A DNA stretch of 64,000 nt from Chelativorans petroleitrophicus (GTDB lineage: Bacteria; Pseudomonadota; Alphaproteobacteria; Rhizobiales; Rhizobiaceae). The stretch is from positions 62,001 to 126,000 of the forward strand of contig NZ_JAODNV010000012.1 in assembly GCF_025398195.1 (NCBI RefSeq). Direction: 5' to 3'. The translations under genes were made by a program, and so were the position numbers. A model generated the notes under the pieces. The model worked only from the letters and a program-made list of their open reading frames with translations, made no database searches and was not told where the DNA came from. Below, piece after piece: positions 40,427 to 50,219 of this stretch. How positions within the stretch are numbered: position 1 is the first letter of the stretch; every line of letters starts with the position of its first letter.

Positions 40427-41410
40427 ATGGCAAGCGTCGAGCAGATCAAGGTGGATAGCGGCGAGGCGGGCATGCGGCTCGATCGCTGGTTCAAGGCCCA
40501 TTATCCCGGCCTGGGTTTCGGAGAGCTTCAGAAGCTGCTGCGCACGGGGCAGGTGCGCGTGGACGGCGCGCGCGCCAAGGCCGATACGCGTGTTCAGCCG
40601 GGGCAGGTGATCCGGGTGCCGCCGCTTGCGGTCGACCGCAAGGGCGCGCCAACCACCATACGCACCATACGCGACCATGGCGATGCCGAGGTGCTCTCGC
40701 AGATGCTGATCCATGAGGACGAGAAGGTTTTCGTCTTCAATAAGCCTGCAGGCCTTGCGGTGCAGGGCGGCTCCGGCATCAACCGCCATGTGGACGGCAT
40801 GCTGGAAGCCTGGCGCAGCAGGAAGGGCGAAAAGCCGCGCCTCGTGCACCGCCTGGACCGAGATACTTCCGGCGTGCTGGTAGTGGCACGCACGCGGCTC
40901 GCCGCGGTGAAGCTTGCCGAGGCGTTCCGCGCGCGGGAGACGAAGAAGATCTACTGGGCGCTGGTGAAGGGCGTTCCGAAGAAGGAGGAGGGGCGGATTT
41001 CGACATGGCTCTTGCGCGAGGCAAAGCCTGACGGCGACCGCATGCGGATCGCCAGGCATGGAGAGCCGGGTGCCGACCATGCCATCTCCACCTATCGCGT
41101 GATCGAGCGGGCGGGAACGGCGCTTTCCTGGCTTGCGATGGAGCCCTATACGGGCCGCATGCATCAGCTGCGCGTGCATGCCGCCCATATCGGATGCCCG
41201 ATCATCGGCGACCCGAAATATTTCGAGGCGGAGCCGAGCTGGCAGCTGCCCGGCGGCATCCAGAACCGCCTGCACCTGCACGCCCGCCGCATCGTCATCC
41301 CGCACCCCGACGGCGGAACTCTCGACGTGACGGCCGAACTGCCGCCGCATATGCAGCAGAGCTGGAACCTGCTCGGCTTCGACGCAACCGCCGCGGAGGA
41401 ATTGGCCTGA
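40427..41410 (+). CDS. rluC: RluC-type 23S rRNA pseudouridine synthase
   Basis: A 327-residue protein with an S4-like RNA-binding domain at the start (MRLDRWFKAHYPGLGFGELQ) and the catalytic domain with the HRLDRDTSGVLVVA motif around residue 142, which has the essential Asp. Also visible are KIYWALVKGVP and GRMHQLRVHAAHIGCPIIGD. It converts uridines in 23S rRNA helix regions (955, 2504 and 2580 in E. coli). The ATG at 40427 is preceded by GGTGAGA. RluD is the alternative but the overall pattern fits RluC. Confidence 0.93.
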   Translation: MASVEQIKVDSGEAGMRLDRWFKAHYPGLGFGELQKLLRTGQVRVDGARAKADTRVQPGQVIRVPPLAVDRKGAPTTIRTIRDHGDAEVLSQMLIHEDEKVFVFNKPAGLAVQGGSGINRHVDGMLEAWRSRKGEKPRLVHRLDRDTSGVLVVARTRLAAVKLAEAFRARETKKIYWALVKGVPKKEEGRISTWLLREAKPDGDRMRIARHGEPGADHAISTYRVIERAGTALSWLAMEPYTGRMHQLRVHAAHIGCPIIGDPKYFEAEPSWQLPGGIQNRLHLHARRIVIPHPDGGTLDVTAELPPHMQQSWNLLGFDATAAEELA

Positions 41411-41472
41411 AGAAGGGTGGCAATCCGCCCATGCGGGTAGCGCCGATCCGCCCGTCACCTATATGAGGGACC

Positions 41473-42273
41473 ATGCGTGATATCCTGAACGATCTCGACC
41501 ACGGCCGGCATCATCCGTCGGACCTCGATCCCATGCGCCGCGCGCAGAAGCATATGCAGACGCCGCGGCCGAAACGGTTTTATACCCGCGTGGAGGTGGA
41601 GGGTGACGGCGGTACGTTCCGCGTTCTGCTTGACGGGCGGGCGGTGCGCACGCCCGCGAAGGCGGAACTCTTGCTGCCGACCGAGCGAGCCGCGCAGCTC
41701 GTCGCGCAGGAATATGAGGCTCAGGGCGAGTACATCGATCCGATCACCATGCCGGTGACGCGCCTCGTCAACACGGCCATCGACGGGGTGGCGAGCGATC
41801 CGCAGGCGGTGGCTGAGGACATCCTGCGCTACGCCTCCAGCGATCTTCTGTGCTACCGCGCCGATTCCCCCGAGCGCCTGATCGCGCTGGAGGCGGAGGC
41901 CTGGGACCCGGTGCTCGAATGGGCAGAGGGAGAGCTGGGCGTGCGCTTCATGCTTGCCGAAGGCGTCATGCATGTGGAGCAGCCGCGCGCGACGATCGCG
42001 GCGGTCGGGGCCTATGTGAGGCCCCGCCGCGAGCCGCTGCGGCTCGCCGCCCTCCATGTGATGACGACGCTGACCGGCTCGGCACTCCTTGCGCTTGCGG
42101 TTGAGGCCGGGGCGGTCGATGCCGACACCGCCTGGAAGGCCGCCCATGTGGACGAAGACTGGAACATCGCTCAATGGGGCGAGGACGCCGAAGCCGCCGA
42201 TCGCCGCGCCGCGCGCAAGCGGGACATGATGGGGGCTGTGGCGTTGTTGGAGGCGATAGGGGCGAGTGAATAG
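41473..42273 (+). CDS. ATP12-family F1-ATPase assembly chaperone
   Basis: A 266-residue soluble protein of the ATP12 family, found in mitochondria and alphaproteobacteria. KRFYTRVEVEGDG, RVLLDGRAVRTPAKAELLLP and ITMPVTRLVNTAIDGV are the conserved blocks, then LRYASSDLLCYRAD. ATP12 protects free F1 alpha subunits until the hexamer forms. It begins 62 bases after rluC, so they may be one unit. Its stop codon lies inside the first unit of an intergenic heptad repeat. Confidence 0.93.
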   Translation: MRDILNDLDHGRHHPSDLDPMRRAQKHMQTPRPKRFYTRVEVEGDGGTFRVLLDGRAVRTPAKAELLLPTERAAQLVAQEYEAQGEYIDPITMPVTRLVNTAIDGVASDPQAVAEDILRYASSDLLCYRADSPERLIALEAEAWDPVLEWAEGELGVRFMLAEGVMHVEQPRATIAAVGAYVRPRREPLRLAALHVMTTLTGSALLALAVEAGAVDADTAWKAAHVDEDWNIAQWGEDAEAADRRAARKRDMMGAVALLEAIGASE

Positions 42274-42390
42274 CAAGTAGCGAGGAGGGGGAGCAGTGAA
42301 CGGTGAATAGCGAATGGAAAAAGCGGTATCGGTTTTTTAAGATTGGTAGTTGACGAACTGAACGCTACAAGCAATTTCACCATTCCTCCC
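42262..42390. repeat. Heptad-like repeat tract after the ATP12 gene
   Basis: Loose seven-base units AGTGAAT-AGCAAGT-AGCGAGG run from the last codons of the ATP12 gene, and GGTGAAT-AGCGAAT-GG follows from 42302. A partly complementary stretch, CACCATTCCTCCCTATT, is near 42379-42395. The GTGAATAG-GAATGG core matches the spacer between rpsM and rpsK. The remainder of this gap is AT-richer than the genome. Confidence 0.5.
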
Positions 42391-42400
42391 TATTGGCTCT

Positions 42401-42757
42401 TCATCTCCCAAACGCCCGATAAAGCACCGCTGCGATCTCGCTTTCCAGCGGGAAGGACAGCATGCCCATGACGGAATAGCCGAGCAGCCAGGGCATCAGA
42501 TAAAAACGGATCATGAAGAAGAACCAAGCCACGTAGACCGGCACCAGGAAGTCGATCAGGAAGCCGGGCGTGATGGGGGCGAACAGCCGCAGGATCGGAT
42601 TCGTCGCGCGAACGAAGAAGCGCATGAAGAAGAAGTTCGAGTCCTCGGACAGGAAAATGTTCATGGCCGCGCGGCCGATCAGGGTCCACATCACCATGCC
42701 CAGCACGTAGTCGATGACGATGACCCACAACGGAAAGGCGGCGAGCATTCCCTGCAC
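42401..42757 (-). CDS. Small integral membrane protein downstream of a sodium/solute symporter
   Basis: A 118-residue hydrophobic protein with about three transmembrane segments (residues 5-25, 60-84, 88-105). Function not recognised; the spread of aromatic residues is somewhat like YggT proteins, but I cannot assign it. It lies 75 bases after the symporter gene on the same strand and may be its accessory. A GTG start at 42757 with a GGGGGATC ribosome site is preferred; an ATG at 42748 is possible. Confidence 0.65.
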   Translation of the reverse strand: MQGMLAAFPLWVIVIDYVLGMVMWTLIGRAAMNIFLSEDSNFFFMRFFVRATNPILRLFAPITPGFLIDFLVPVYVAWFFFMIRFYLMPWLLGYSVMGMLSFPLESEIAAVLYRAFGR

Positions 42758-42832
42758 GATTGATCCCCCGGAGTGCAAACGAGAAGAGGGGCGGGAGAAT
42801 GTCCCGCCCCTAGTGTTTCTGGCAAGCCTTTT

Positions 42833-44644
42833 TCAGTGCTTGTGAACGATGATCGGCTCCCCAACGGGAACGCGCGTCTCGTCCACCATGCGCTGGATTT
42901 CCTCGTCGGGCTCGGGCGTCATCAGTGTGACGACCACCATCGCCACGAGGCTTGCTGCCATTCCGATGATGCCGAAGCGCACATCATCCAGGCCCAGCCA
43001 CGGCGTGCCGCCGTTGTAGACATAGTAGAGGTAGGCGGACCCGGCCACGAAGCCGGCAAACATGCCTGCAAGCGCGCCTTGCCTGTTCGCCCGCTTCCAC
43101 CACACGCCGAGGGCAAGCGGGAAGAAGAGGCCGGAGCAGGCGAAGCAGAACGCCCAGGCCACCGCGCCGAGGATGCTCGTGAGCTGGAGCGAGGCGATGA
43201 GCGCGCCGATGGCACCGATGCCCACCAGCAGCACACGCGCCACGATCAGCCGCACGGCGGTGTCCGCCTTCGGGTCGATGATCTTGTAGTAAAGATCGTG
43301 GGACAGCGCGTTGGCGATGGCAAGCAGGAGACCGTCCGCCGTTGACATGGCAGCGGCCATGCCGCCCGCAGCCACGAGACCGGAGATCACATAGGGAAGC
43401 CCGGCGATCTCAGGCGTGGCGAGCACCACGATATCCGGCCGCATGAAGAACTCGTTGAGCTGCAGGATACCGTCTCCATTCTGGTCAGCAATGGCCAGGA
43501 AGCCCACGGACGACCAGTTCTGGATCCAGGCGAGCGAGGCGACCTCCTCGAAGGGCTTGCCGATGACGGCGGTGGGCAGGTTCGGATCCAGAAGCTGCAG
43601 CTTCGTCAGCGTGGCGAGCGCCGGCGCCGTGAAGTACAGCAGGAAGATGAAGAACAGCGACCAGCCGACGGACTTGCGCGCCGAACGCACCGATGGCGTC
43701 GTGAAATAGCGCATCAGGATGTGCGGCAGGGACGCCGTACCGGCCATCATGCAAAGCGCCAGCGTGATGAAGCGCCACTCGGCCAGAGCGCCCACAGGGC
43801 TTGTGTGCGGCGTCGTGAGCACCGAAAGGCCGGGAATGGCTTCAGCCGGCGGGTTCAACCCGAATTGCGCTTCGAGTTCCCTCATGGTCGAGGCGGCCTC
43901 TCCATAGGTGAAGTGCGGGATGATGCCGAAGTCCTGCACGTTGGACATCCAGATCACCGGCACCAGATAGGCGACGATGAGCACGATGTACTGCGCCACC
44001 TGGGTCCAGGTCACCGCGCGCATGCCGCCGAGCATCGAGCAGAGCAAAATGCTGAGGAGCCCGAACCACACGCCGACGGAGTAGGGGATCTGCAGCACGC
44101 GGGCAGCGATCGTGCCTGTAGCGTCGATCTGCGCCGTCACATAGGTGAAGGAGGCGACGACAAGCACCACCACGGCGAACAACCGGGTGAGATTGCCGCC
44201 GTAGCGCGTGCCGATGAAGTCGGGCACGGTGTAGCAGCCGAACTTGCGCAGATAGGGCGCCATCAGCGAGTTGACGAGCACGTAGCCGCCCGTCCAGCCG
44301 ATGATATAGGCCATGTAGCCATAGCCGCCGAAGAAGATGCCGCCGGCCATGGCGACGAAGGAGGCACCGGACATCCAGTCTGCCGCCGTTGCCATGCCAT
44401 TGTAGACCGCCGGGACCTGGCGCCCGGCGACATAATAGGCGTCCACCTCCATCGTCCGCGACAGCCATCCGATCACTGCATAGATGCCGATCGTGAAGGC
44501 CACGAAGAGCACGCCTATCGTGTTGGCGCTCACCCCGAGCTGCTCCAGGATCGCCATCAGGATGATGAAGACGAGAAAGCCGCCGGTGTAGAGGCCGTAG
44601 ACGCGCCCGATATTGTCTATGAAACGTCCCTGCATGAGAGCCAT
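42833..44644 (-). CDS. Sodium/solute symporter, acetate permease (ActP)-like
   Basis: A 603-residue inner-membrane protein of the sodium:solute symporter family with about 13 helices. MEVDAYYVAGRQVPAVYNGM, ATAADWMSGASFVAMAGGIF and the TVPDFIGTRYG segment are the ActP-like signatures. A polar insert between helices (AIADQNGDGILQLNEFF) is an EF-hand-like DxNxDG loop. The partner subunit DUF4212 is encoded 15 bases upstream. Acetate, pyruvate or a related acid is a likely substrate, but unproven. Confidence 0.92.
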   Translation of the reverse strand: MALMQGRFIDNIGRVYGLYTGGFLVFIILMAILEQLGVSANTIGVLFVAFTIGIYAVIGWLSRTMEVDAYYVAGRQVPAVYNGMATAADWMSGASFVAMAGGIFFGGYGYMAYIIGWTGGYVLVNSLMAPYLRKFGCYTVPDFIGTRYGGNLTRLFAVVVLVVASFTYVTAQIDATGTIAARVLQIPYSVGVWFGLLSILLCSMLGGMRAVTWTQVAQYIVLIVAYLVPVIWMSNVQDFGIIPHFTYGEAASTMRELEAQFGLNPPAEAIPGLSVLTTPHTSPVGALAEWRFITLALCMMAGTASLPHILMRYFTTPSVRSARKSVGWSLFFIFLLYFTAPALATLTKLQLLDPNLPTAVIGKPFEEVASLAWIQNWSSVGFLAIADQNGDGILQLNEFFMRPDIVVLATPEIAGLPYVISGLVAAGGMAAAMSTADGLLLAIANALSHDLYYKIIDPKADTAVRLIVARVLLVGIGAIGALIASLQLTSILGAVAWAFCFACSGLFFPLALGVWWKRANRQGALAGMFAGFVAGSAYLYYVYNGGTPWLGLDDVRFGIIGMAASLVAMVVVTLMTPEPDEEIQRMVDETRVPVGEPIIVHKH

Positions 44645-44659
44645 GACGGTTCCTCCCGC

Positions 44660-44920
44660 TCACTCTTCGTCGAAGCCGAATTCCCGGTCGATCGCGTCCT
44701 GACGCCAGTTCTGGATCACGATCAGGAGAACGAAGGCGATGAGCGAGCCCTGCGCGATCATGTAGTAGCCGAGCGGGAAGCCCAGGAACGTCAGGTTGTT
44801 GAGCGGACTGACGATCAACGGAATGAAGAGCGAGAAGAACGCCCACAGCACCAGGATGACGATCGTCAGGTTCCTGGTCTTCTGCCAGTAGCGGTCTCGC
44901 GCGTCGGTGTTATCGGACAT
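44660..44920 (-). CDS. DUF4212 small subunit of the sodium/solute symporter
   Basis: An 86-residue protein with two membrane helices (about residues 17-37 and 51-70). RYWQKTRNLTIVILVLWAFF and FPLGYYMIAQGSLIAFVLLI are family signatures. DUF4212 proteins are encoded directly before ActP-type symporters and seem to form a two-part transporter with them. A strong GAGGAGG ribosome site precedes ATG 44920. Transcription probably starts in the divergent region to the right. Confidence 0.93.
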   Translation of the reverse strand: MSDNTDARDRYWQKTRNLTIVILVLWAFFSLFIPLIVSPLNNLTFLGFPLGYYMIAQGSLIAFVLLIVIQNWRQDAIDREFGFDEE

Positions 44921-45049
44921 GATGTCCTCCTCCCTCAGATGCGCTTGCGACCAAAGTCGCTGCCGAGTGCCATTGCCGACAAAGCGAATCGGAACCACAA
45001 TGGCGCACTGGGAGTGTTGTCGAATTCGATAGGCAAATGGAATTAAACC

Positions 45050-45748
45050 TTGGTCGTAACCGGTGACAGGCCTTCCCCGGCTGGGACAGGACTTCTCGCC
45101 CGCACACGCATGCTGCTTCTAGAGGCGGCGAAGCGGCTGTATGTCCGCCAGGAGACGAGCCGCATCGACAAGGTGGAGGGGCTTGCGCGCTTTGCCCACA
45201 CGCGTGCGGCCTTCGTGGCGCAGAAGAAGCTCTACGGCTATCTGAAAGCGCGGATGGGAACGCGCTATCCCATCATGTTCAAGGACGAGGTTTTCATGCA
45301 GTCGGTCGACCTCGCCAAGTGGCACGTGTTTGCCGCCTGCCTGTCGGATATCGCGATTCACGCGGCCGCCCGGGTGATGCCGGAGGGGAGGCTGACGGAA
45401 AGCGAGAGCGAGGCGCTGGCCCGGCACTGCCATGAGGCGGGACTTGCCGCCAATGCGGAAGGCATCCCTGACGATACGCTGGTGTCACAGTGGAAAGAGG
45501 CTTTCGCCCATCGGCTTGCCGGCACGAACTGGCAGCGGCTGGCGGCCGGAGGGGACGCGATGACCGAAAGTCCCAAGGCGCTCTATGTCTGGGCTCCGAT
45601 AGAGGATTCACTCAAGCGCCTCGACCGTGAGATTGTGGAAAACTCCATCCGCTTCGCTTGGGCGGAGATCATACGCGACTTTCGCAAACGCGCCGTTCCT
45701 GCTGAAATCGCTGCGGATTTCCGGCAGAGGGAGTTTGCCAAACTCTGA
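45050..45748 (+). CDS. Conserved-looking soluble protein of unknown function, divergent from the symporter genes
   Basis: A 232-residue protein, mainly helical, with no signal peptide, membrane segment or motif I can name. RMLLLEAAKRLYVRQETSRI and the FAHTRAAFVAQKKLYGYLKA stretch look like a conserved helical core. It is read away from the symporter operon, with which it shares a 129-base upstream region, so a common regulation is possible. The start is unsure: TTG 45050 or ATG 45110, neither with a strong ribosome site. Confidence 0.7.
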   Translation: MVVTGDRPSPAGTGLLARTRMLLLEAAKRLYVRQETSRIDKVEGLARFAHTRAAFVAQKKLYGYLKARMGTRYPIMFKDEVFMQSVDLAKWHVFAACLSDIAIHAAARVMPEGRLTESESEALARHCHEAGLAANAEGIPDDTLVSQWKEAFAHRLAGTNWQRLAAGGDAMTESPKALYVWAPIEDSLKRLDREIVENSIRFAWAEIIRDFRKRAVPAEIAADFRQREFAKL

Positions 45749-45826
45749 CCGTGGCTCCCTTTCCGTTCGACCTCAATCCCAGGCGTATCGTCAGCCGCTG
45801 ATCGTTCGTAGGCGGCCGTGTCGGTG

Positions 45827-46657
45827 CTATCTGCGCCGGCAGATCATCTCCACCGGGGCGATCAACCCGCGCTCCAAGTTGACCACCATGTTGGCGATCT
45901 TCTCCGCCGCGCTCGGCCCCATATGGAGGTGAATGCCGAGCGGCGGCAGGCCGCTTTCGCTGATGCGCTTCCGTACCCGGTGGAAGAAATCGAGAGCGAA
46001 ATCGCGCCGGTTTTCCTCGGCCATCACCTCGAAGCCGTTCCGTTCGAGTGCCTGCCGGTACGCAAGAGGGGTGGCGAGAATGGAAAGGGCTGGCGTTTCG
46101 GCCCAGGGGACCGGGTAGGACAGGTCCCCGTCGGCGGTGCGCATCACCTCGTAGAGCCCGAAGACCGCCTGCGGCTTGACTACGCGCGCGACCTCGGCGC
46201 AGAGCTTCTCCTTGTCAGCGATGTTCATGGACACGTGGATCAAGGTGGCCGCATCGAAGCTTTCCGCGTCGAAGGGGAGCGCCGTGGCGCTGCCGATTCT
46301 GAACGTCACCCGGTCGGTAAGGCCGACCATAGCTGTCAGGCTCCCGGCGACCTGGACATACTCGGGCGTGACATCGATTCCGGTGACGCGGCAGCCATAG
46401 CGGCTGGCAAAAAAGCGGGCGGGCCCGCCGATGCCGGAGCCGATGTCGAGGACACTCATGCCCTCCTTGAGGCCGAGCCCTTCCGCCAGATGAACGGTGG
46501 CGTCGCGCCCGCCCATGTGAAATTCGTCAACCGGAGCGAGATCGTCCGGCTGAAGCCTCTCGAGGCTGAGCCCCGCGGCGATCAGACCATTGCGGATCGC
46601 CTCTTCGAGTGAACCATGGGTCCAGTGGCGGACCACATCCTGTTCGATCGGTGTCAT
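45827..46657 (-). CDS. SAM-dependent class I methyltransferase
   Basis: A 276-residue protein with the SAM-binding motif I VLDIGSGIGGPARFFASRYG near residue 69, an acidic loop VTGIDVTPEYVQ, and ATLIHVSMNIADK for motif IV. This pattern resembles UbiE and sarcosine or sterol-type small-molecule methyltransferases. The substrate is not evident. It faces the remnant of an HxlR-type regulator, which suggests that the pair was once regulated together. Confidence 0.88.
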   Translation of the reverse strand: MTPIEQDVVRHWTHGSLEEAIRNGLIAAGLSLERLQPDDLAPVDEFHMGGRDATVHLAEGLGLKEGMSVLDIGSGIGGPARFFASRYGCRVTGIDVTPEYVQVAGSLTAMVGLTDRVTFRIGSATALPFDAESFDAATLIHVSMNIADKEKLCAEVARVVKPQAVFGLYEVMRTADGDLSYPVPWAETPALSILATPLAYRQALERNGFEVMAEENRRDFALDFFHRVRKRISESGLPPLGIHLHMGPSAAEKIANMVVNLERGLIAPVEMICRRR

Positions 46658-46860
46658 CTTGTCCTCCTCCCGAGCGCGCCGGCGATAGCTCTCATCCGCG
46701 CCAGCCTTTCCGGAATGCGGCGGCCAGGCTGCGCGCCGCGTTTTCTTTTCCGAATGCTCCAGCCGGACAGCATGCGCGCGCGGGGGAGATAACTCCAGTC
46801 CATAATTTGAAACGGCATCAAGAGCAGCTTTGAATTATACTTGGCCTTGATGGAGGCTTC

Positions 46861-47013
46861 ATGGAACACGGCCAGCTTTGCCCTTTGGCCAAAGCCTCGG
46901 AGATTCTTGCCGAACGTTGGACGCTTCTGGTGATACGGCAGCTGCTCTCAGGCGATCTGGAGGCTCCGGAAGCCGCGATCTGCGTCGGGCTTTTCGCTCG
47001 TGACTGCTTCTGA
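46861..47013 (+). pseudogene. Truncated HxlR-type regulator
   Basis: An ATG at 46861 opens a 50-codon frame starting MEHGQLCPLAKASEILAERW and TLLVIRQLLSGD. The Cys-Pro-x-x-x-A...RW-x-LL-I-R-x-L pattern is the HxlR N-terminal region, which normally continues for 60 or more residues through the helix-turn-helix and wing. Here it turns into unrelated sequence after LLSGD and stops at 47011-47013. The 206 bases to gltA hold no continuation in another frame that I can see. It stands divergent to the methyltransferase gene. Confidence 0.7.
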
Positions 47014-47219
47014 GCCCGTGCGAAGCGCACGGGCGAACCTGAACGTCGGCCGGAAGACGCTGGCCTCGAGCCTGGCGCCTGGCACGGCGGGGGCGAGAAG
47101 AAGGCCTGACCCACGCCATGGCGGCAGCCTCTCGCCCAGCATCATTAGCCCATCGGAAGCACTGCGCTCAGATTTGACAGCCGGAACCGGGAACCGGCGC
47201 GGCCTGGCGCTGCCGTCGC

Positions 47220-48509
47220 CTACCTTTGGTCGATCGGCACGTAGTCGCGCTGGGGGGCGCCGGTGTAGAGTTGGCGGGGGCGCCCGATCTTCTGTTGCGG
47301 GTCCTCGATCATTTCCTTCCACTGGGCGATCCAGCCCACGGTGCGCGCCAGCGCGAAGAGCACGGTGAACATGGTGGTCGGGAAGCCGAGCGCCCGGAGC
47401 GTGATGCCGGAATAGAAGTCGATATTCGGGTAAAGCTTCTTCTCGATGAAATACTCGTCCGTGAGCGCGATTCGCTCCAGCTCCATGGCGATTTCGAGTT
47501 GCGGATCGTCCTTGATGCCGAGCTCCGCCAGCACCTCATGGCAGGTCTTCTGCATGATCTTGGCGCGCGGATCGTAGTTCTTGTAGACGCGGTGGCCGAA
47601 GCCCATGAGGCGGAACGGATCGTTCTTGTCCTTGGCGCGGGCGATGTATTCGGGGATGCGGTCCGGCGTGCCGATTTCCGCCAGCATGTTGAGGGCCGCC
47701 TCATTGGCGCCGCCATGGGCCGGACCCCAGAGGCATGCAATACCCGCGGCGATGCAGGCGAAGGGGTTGGCGCCGGAGGAGCCGGCAAGCCGCACGGTGG
47801 AGGTGGAAGCGTTCTGCTCGTGATCGGCGTGCAGGATGAAAATACGGTCCATGGCGCGGGCGAGCACCGGATTGACCTTGTATTCCTCGCACGGCACCGC
47901 GAAGCACATATGCAGGAAATTCGCCGCGTAGCTGAGCTCATTGCGCGGATAGATGAAGGGCTGGCCGACATGATACTTGTAGGTCATGGCGGCGATGGTG
48001 GGCATCTTGGCGATCATGCGTATGGAAGCGACCATACGCTGGTGCGGGTCCGAGATGTCCGTGGAGTCGTGATAGAAGGCCGAAAGCGCGCCGACCATGC
48101 CGCACATCACCGCCATGGGATGCGCATCGCGCCGGAAGCCCGTGAAGAAGCGCGACATCTGCTCGTGCAGCATGGTGTGCCGCGTCACGCGCTGGTCGAA
48201 ATCCTCTTTCTGGGCCTTGGTCGGCAGTTCGCCATAAAGCAGGAGGTAACAGACCTCCAGGAAATCCCCCTGCTCGGCAAGCTGCTCGATGGGATAGCCG
48301 CGATGCAGAAGAATGCCCTGTTCCCCGTCGATGTAGGTGATCTTGGATTCGCAGCTGGCCGTGGAGGTGAAGCCGGGATCGTAGGTGAACATCCCGGTGT
48401 TTGAGTAAAGCGAGCCGATGTCGATGACATCTGGGCCGATCGTTCCTCGCCGCACGTTGAGCTCATGCGTTTTCCCGCCAAGTTCCAGTCTCACGGTCGA
48501 GTTGGCCAT
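47220..48509 (-). CDS. gltA: Citrate synthase
   Basis: A 429-residue type II (hexameric, Gram-negative) citrate synthase. It joins oxaloacetate and acetyl-CoA at the entry to the TCA cycle. Catalytic blocks are [32 protein letters not shown] (His) and [14 protein letters not shown] (His), with Asp in [13 protein letters not shown]. The N-terminal domain ([20 protein letters not shown]) is that of the NADH-sensitive type. A GAGAGGTGAT ribosome site precedes the ATG. The upstream 172-base gap to gltX lacks a clear terminator. Confidence 0.99.
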   Translation of the reverse strand: MANSTVRLELGGKTHELNVRRGTIGPDVIDIGSLYSNTGMFTYDPGFTSTASCESKITYIDGEQGILLHRGYPIEQLAEQGDFLEVCYLLLYGELPTKAQKEDFDQRVTRHTMLHEQMSRFFTGFRRDAHPMAVMCGMVGALSAFYHDSTDISDPHQRMVASIRMIAKMPTIAAMTYKYHVGQPFIYPRNELSYAANFLHMCFAVPCEEYKVNPVLARAMDRIFILHADHEQNASTSTVRLAGSSGANPFACIAAGIACLWGPAHGGANEAALNMLAEIGTPDRIPEYIARAKDKNDPFRLMGFGHRVYKNYDPRAKIMQKTCHEVLAELGIKDDPQLEIAMELERIALTDEYFIEKKLYPNIDFYSGITLRALGFPTTMFTVLFALARTVGWIAQWKEMIEDPQQKIGRPRQLYTGAPQRDYVPIDQR

Positions 48510-48681
48510 CGCGTATCACCTCTCTGTTATTGGGACTTGGGCGGGAAGCAGAAGTCGCCACCGCTCATGGTGCGGGAGGGCCGTAGGGCACCTGTCCATT
48601 CGGTGTAGCTAGCGCATTTGCCCTTCTCTGCCAAGCTTGACAGCGGGCAGTTTTGCGTTGCAGCAAATGCGGTTCCGCCCG

Positions 48682-50109
48682 TCATCTGGCGGCGGCCTGG
48701 TCGCGGATGCGTCCGAGTGCCTCCTCGCGGCCGAGAACGGCAAGCACGTCGAAAATGCCGGGGGAGGTGGTGCGCCCGGTGAGGGTCGCCCGCAGCGGCT
48801 GCGCCACTTTTCCGAGCTTTAGGCCCGTCCTTTCGGCATAGGCGCGCACCACGGCCTCCGTCGACTCCGCCGACCAGTCCTCGATGCGTGCGAATTCCTC
48901 TGCCAGCTCGGCAAGCATGGCCCGCGCGTCCGGATCGAGCAGGTTGGCTGCCTTTTCATCAATCTGAAGCGGACGCTCGGCAAAGAGAAATCCTGCTCCA
49001 TCAAGAAGTTCGACCAATGTCTTAGCGCGTTCCTTGAGGCCAGGCATAGCGGCGCGGAGCTGAGCCTTGCGCTTCTCGTCCATACGGTCGAGCAGTCGCT
49101 TCCCGCCCTCCAGATGGGGCAGGGTTTCGAGGAAGATGTTCAACAGCGTGTCATCGTCCGTGCGGCGCATGTGAATGCCATTCAGCGCTTCGAGCTTCTG
49201 GAAATCGAAGCGCGCGGCGGCCTTGTTGATGTCCTCGATCTCGAACCACTGGATCATCTCTTCAGTGGTCATCACCTCGTCATCACCGTGGCTCCAGCCG
49301 AGGCGGGCGAGATAGTTGCGTAGGGCGGACGGCAGGTAGCCCATGGCGCGGTAGGCTTCGACCCCCAGCGCGCCGTGCCGCTTGGAAAGCTTGGCGCCGT
49401 CCGGCCCGTGAATGAGGGGCACGTGGGCCATGACGGGAACCTCCCAGCCCATGGCCTGATAGATCAGCGTCTGGCGGGCGGCGTTCGTCAGATGATCGTC
49501 GCCGCGGATGATGTGGGTCACGCCCATGTCGTGATCGTCCACCACGACTGCGTGCATGTAGGTGGGCGAGCCGTCGGACCGCAGGATGATGAAGTCGTCG
49601 AGATCCTTGTTGGGAAAGCGTACCACGCCCTGCACGCGGTCATCGACAATCGTTTCGCCCTCGCGCGGGGCCTTGATGCGGATCACGGGCTTGACGCCGG
49701 CCGGGGCCTCACTCGGATCGCGGTCACGCCAGGGGCTGAAGAAGCGCGGCGGCTTGCCTTCCGCGCGTGCTTTCTCGCGCGCGGCCTCGACTTCCTCCGG
49801 TGAGGCATAGCAGTAGTAGGCGGCACCTCTGGCCACCAGTTCTTCCGCCACCTCGCGGTGGCGCTCCGCGCGGGCGAACTGCGAGACCGGCTCCCCATCC
49901 CATTCGAGCCCGAGCCATTTCAGCCCGTCGAGGATGGCGGCGGTGGCCTCCGGTGTCGAGCGCTGCCGGTCCGTATCCTCGATGCGCAGGAGCATCTTGC
50001 CGCCGGTATGCCGGGCATAGAGCCAGTTGAAGAGCGCCGTGCGCGCACCGCCGATATGGAGGAAACCGGTCGGCGACGGCGCGAAGCGTGTGATGACGTT
50101 ATCGGGCAT
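48682..50109 (-). CDS. gltX: Glutamate-tRNA ligase, copy 1
   Basis: A 475-residue class I tRNA synthetase. The HIGH motif is HIGG (residues 18-21, in [20 protein letters not shown]) and the KMSKS-like motif is KLSKRHG near residue 250. It charges tRNA-Glu, and in organisms without GlnRS also tRNA-Gln. Start ATG 50109 fits the family ([15 protein letters not shown]); a longer frame adds 22 residues that are not conserved. A second copy lies at 58438-59808. Confidence 0.98.
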   Translation of the reverse strand: MPDNVITRFAPSPTGFLHIGGARTALFNWLYARHTGGKMLLRIEDTDRQRSTPEATAAILDGLKWLGLEWDGEPVSQFARAERHREVAEELVARGAAYYCYASPEEVEAAREKARAEGKPPRFFSPWRDRDPSEAPAGVKPVIRIKAPREGETIVDDRVQGVVRFPNKDLDDFIILRSDGSPTYMHAVVVDDHDMGVTHIIRGDDHLTNAARQTLIYQAMGWEVPVMAHVPLIHGPDGAKLSKRHGALGVEAYRAMGYLPSALRNYLARLGWSHGDDEVMTTEEMIQWFEIEDINKAAARFDFQKLEALNGIHMRRTDDDTLLNIFLETLPHLEGGKRLLDRMDEKRKAQLRAAMPGLKERAKTLVELLDGAGFLFAERPLQIDEKAANLLDPDARAMLAELAEEFARIEDWSAESTEAVVRAYAERTGLKLGKVAQPLRATLTGRTTSPGIFDVLAVLGREEALGRIRDQAAAR

Positions 50110-50219
50110 GCTGTTGTCCGGATGTTCTGGCGCGGTGCAGTTCACCGGCGCGGGTGGAAATCGGCTGCCCGTCATGTAGCATAGGATGAAAGGGGTGCAA
50201 GCGCCTGAAGGGGACAGGC

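Noticed and set aside
40427-41458. Upstream part of the minus-strand frame that contains the LuxR remnant
   Set aside because: This part is antisense to the pseudouridine synthase gene and shows no regulator-like sequence, so the remnant was ended near 40378.
42262-42330. CRISPR-like repeat
   Set aside because: Units are only about seven bases, irregular and without spacers.
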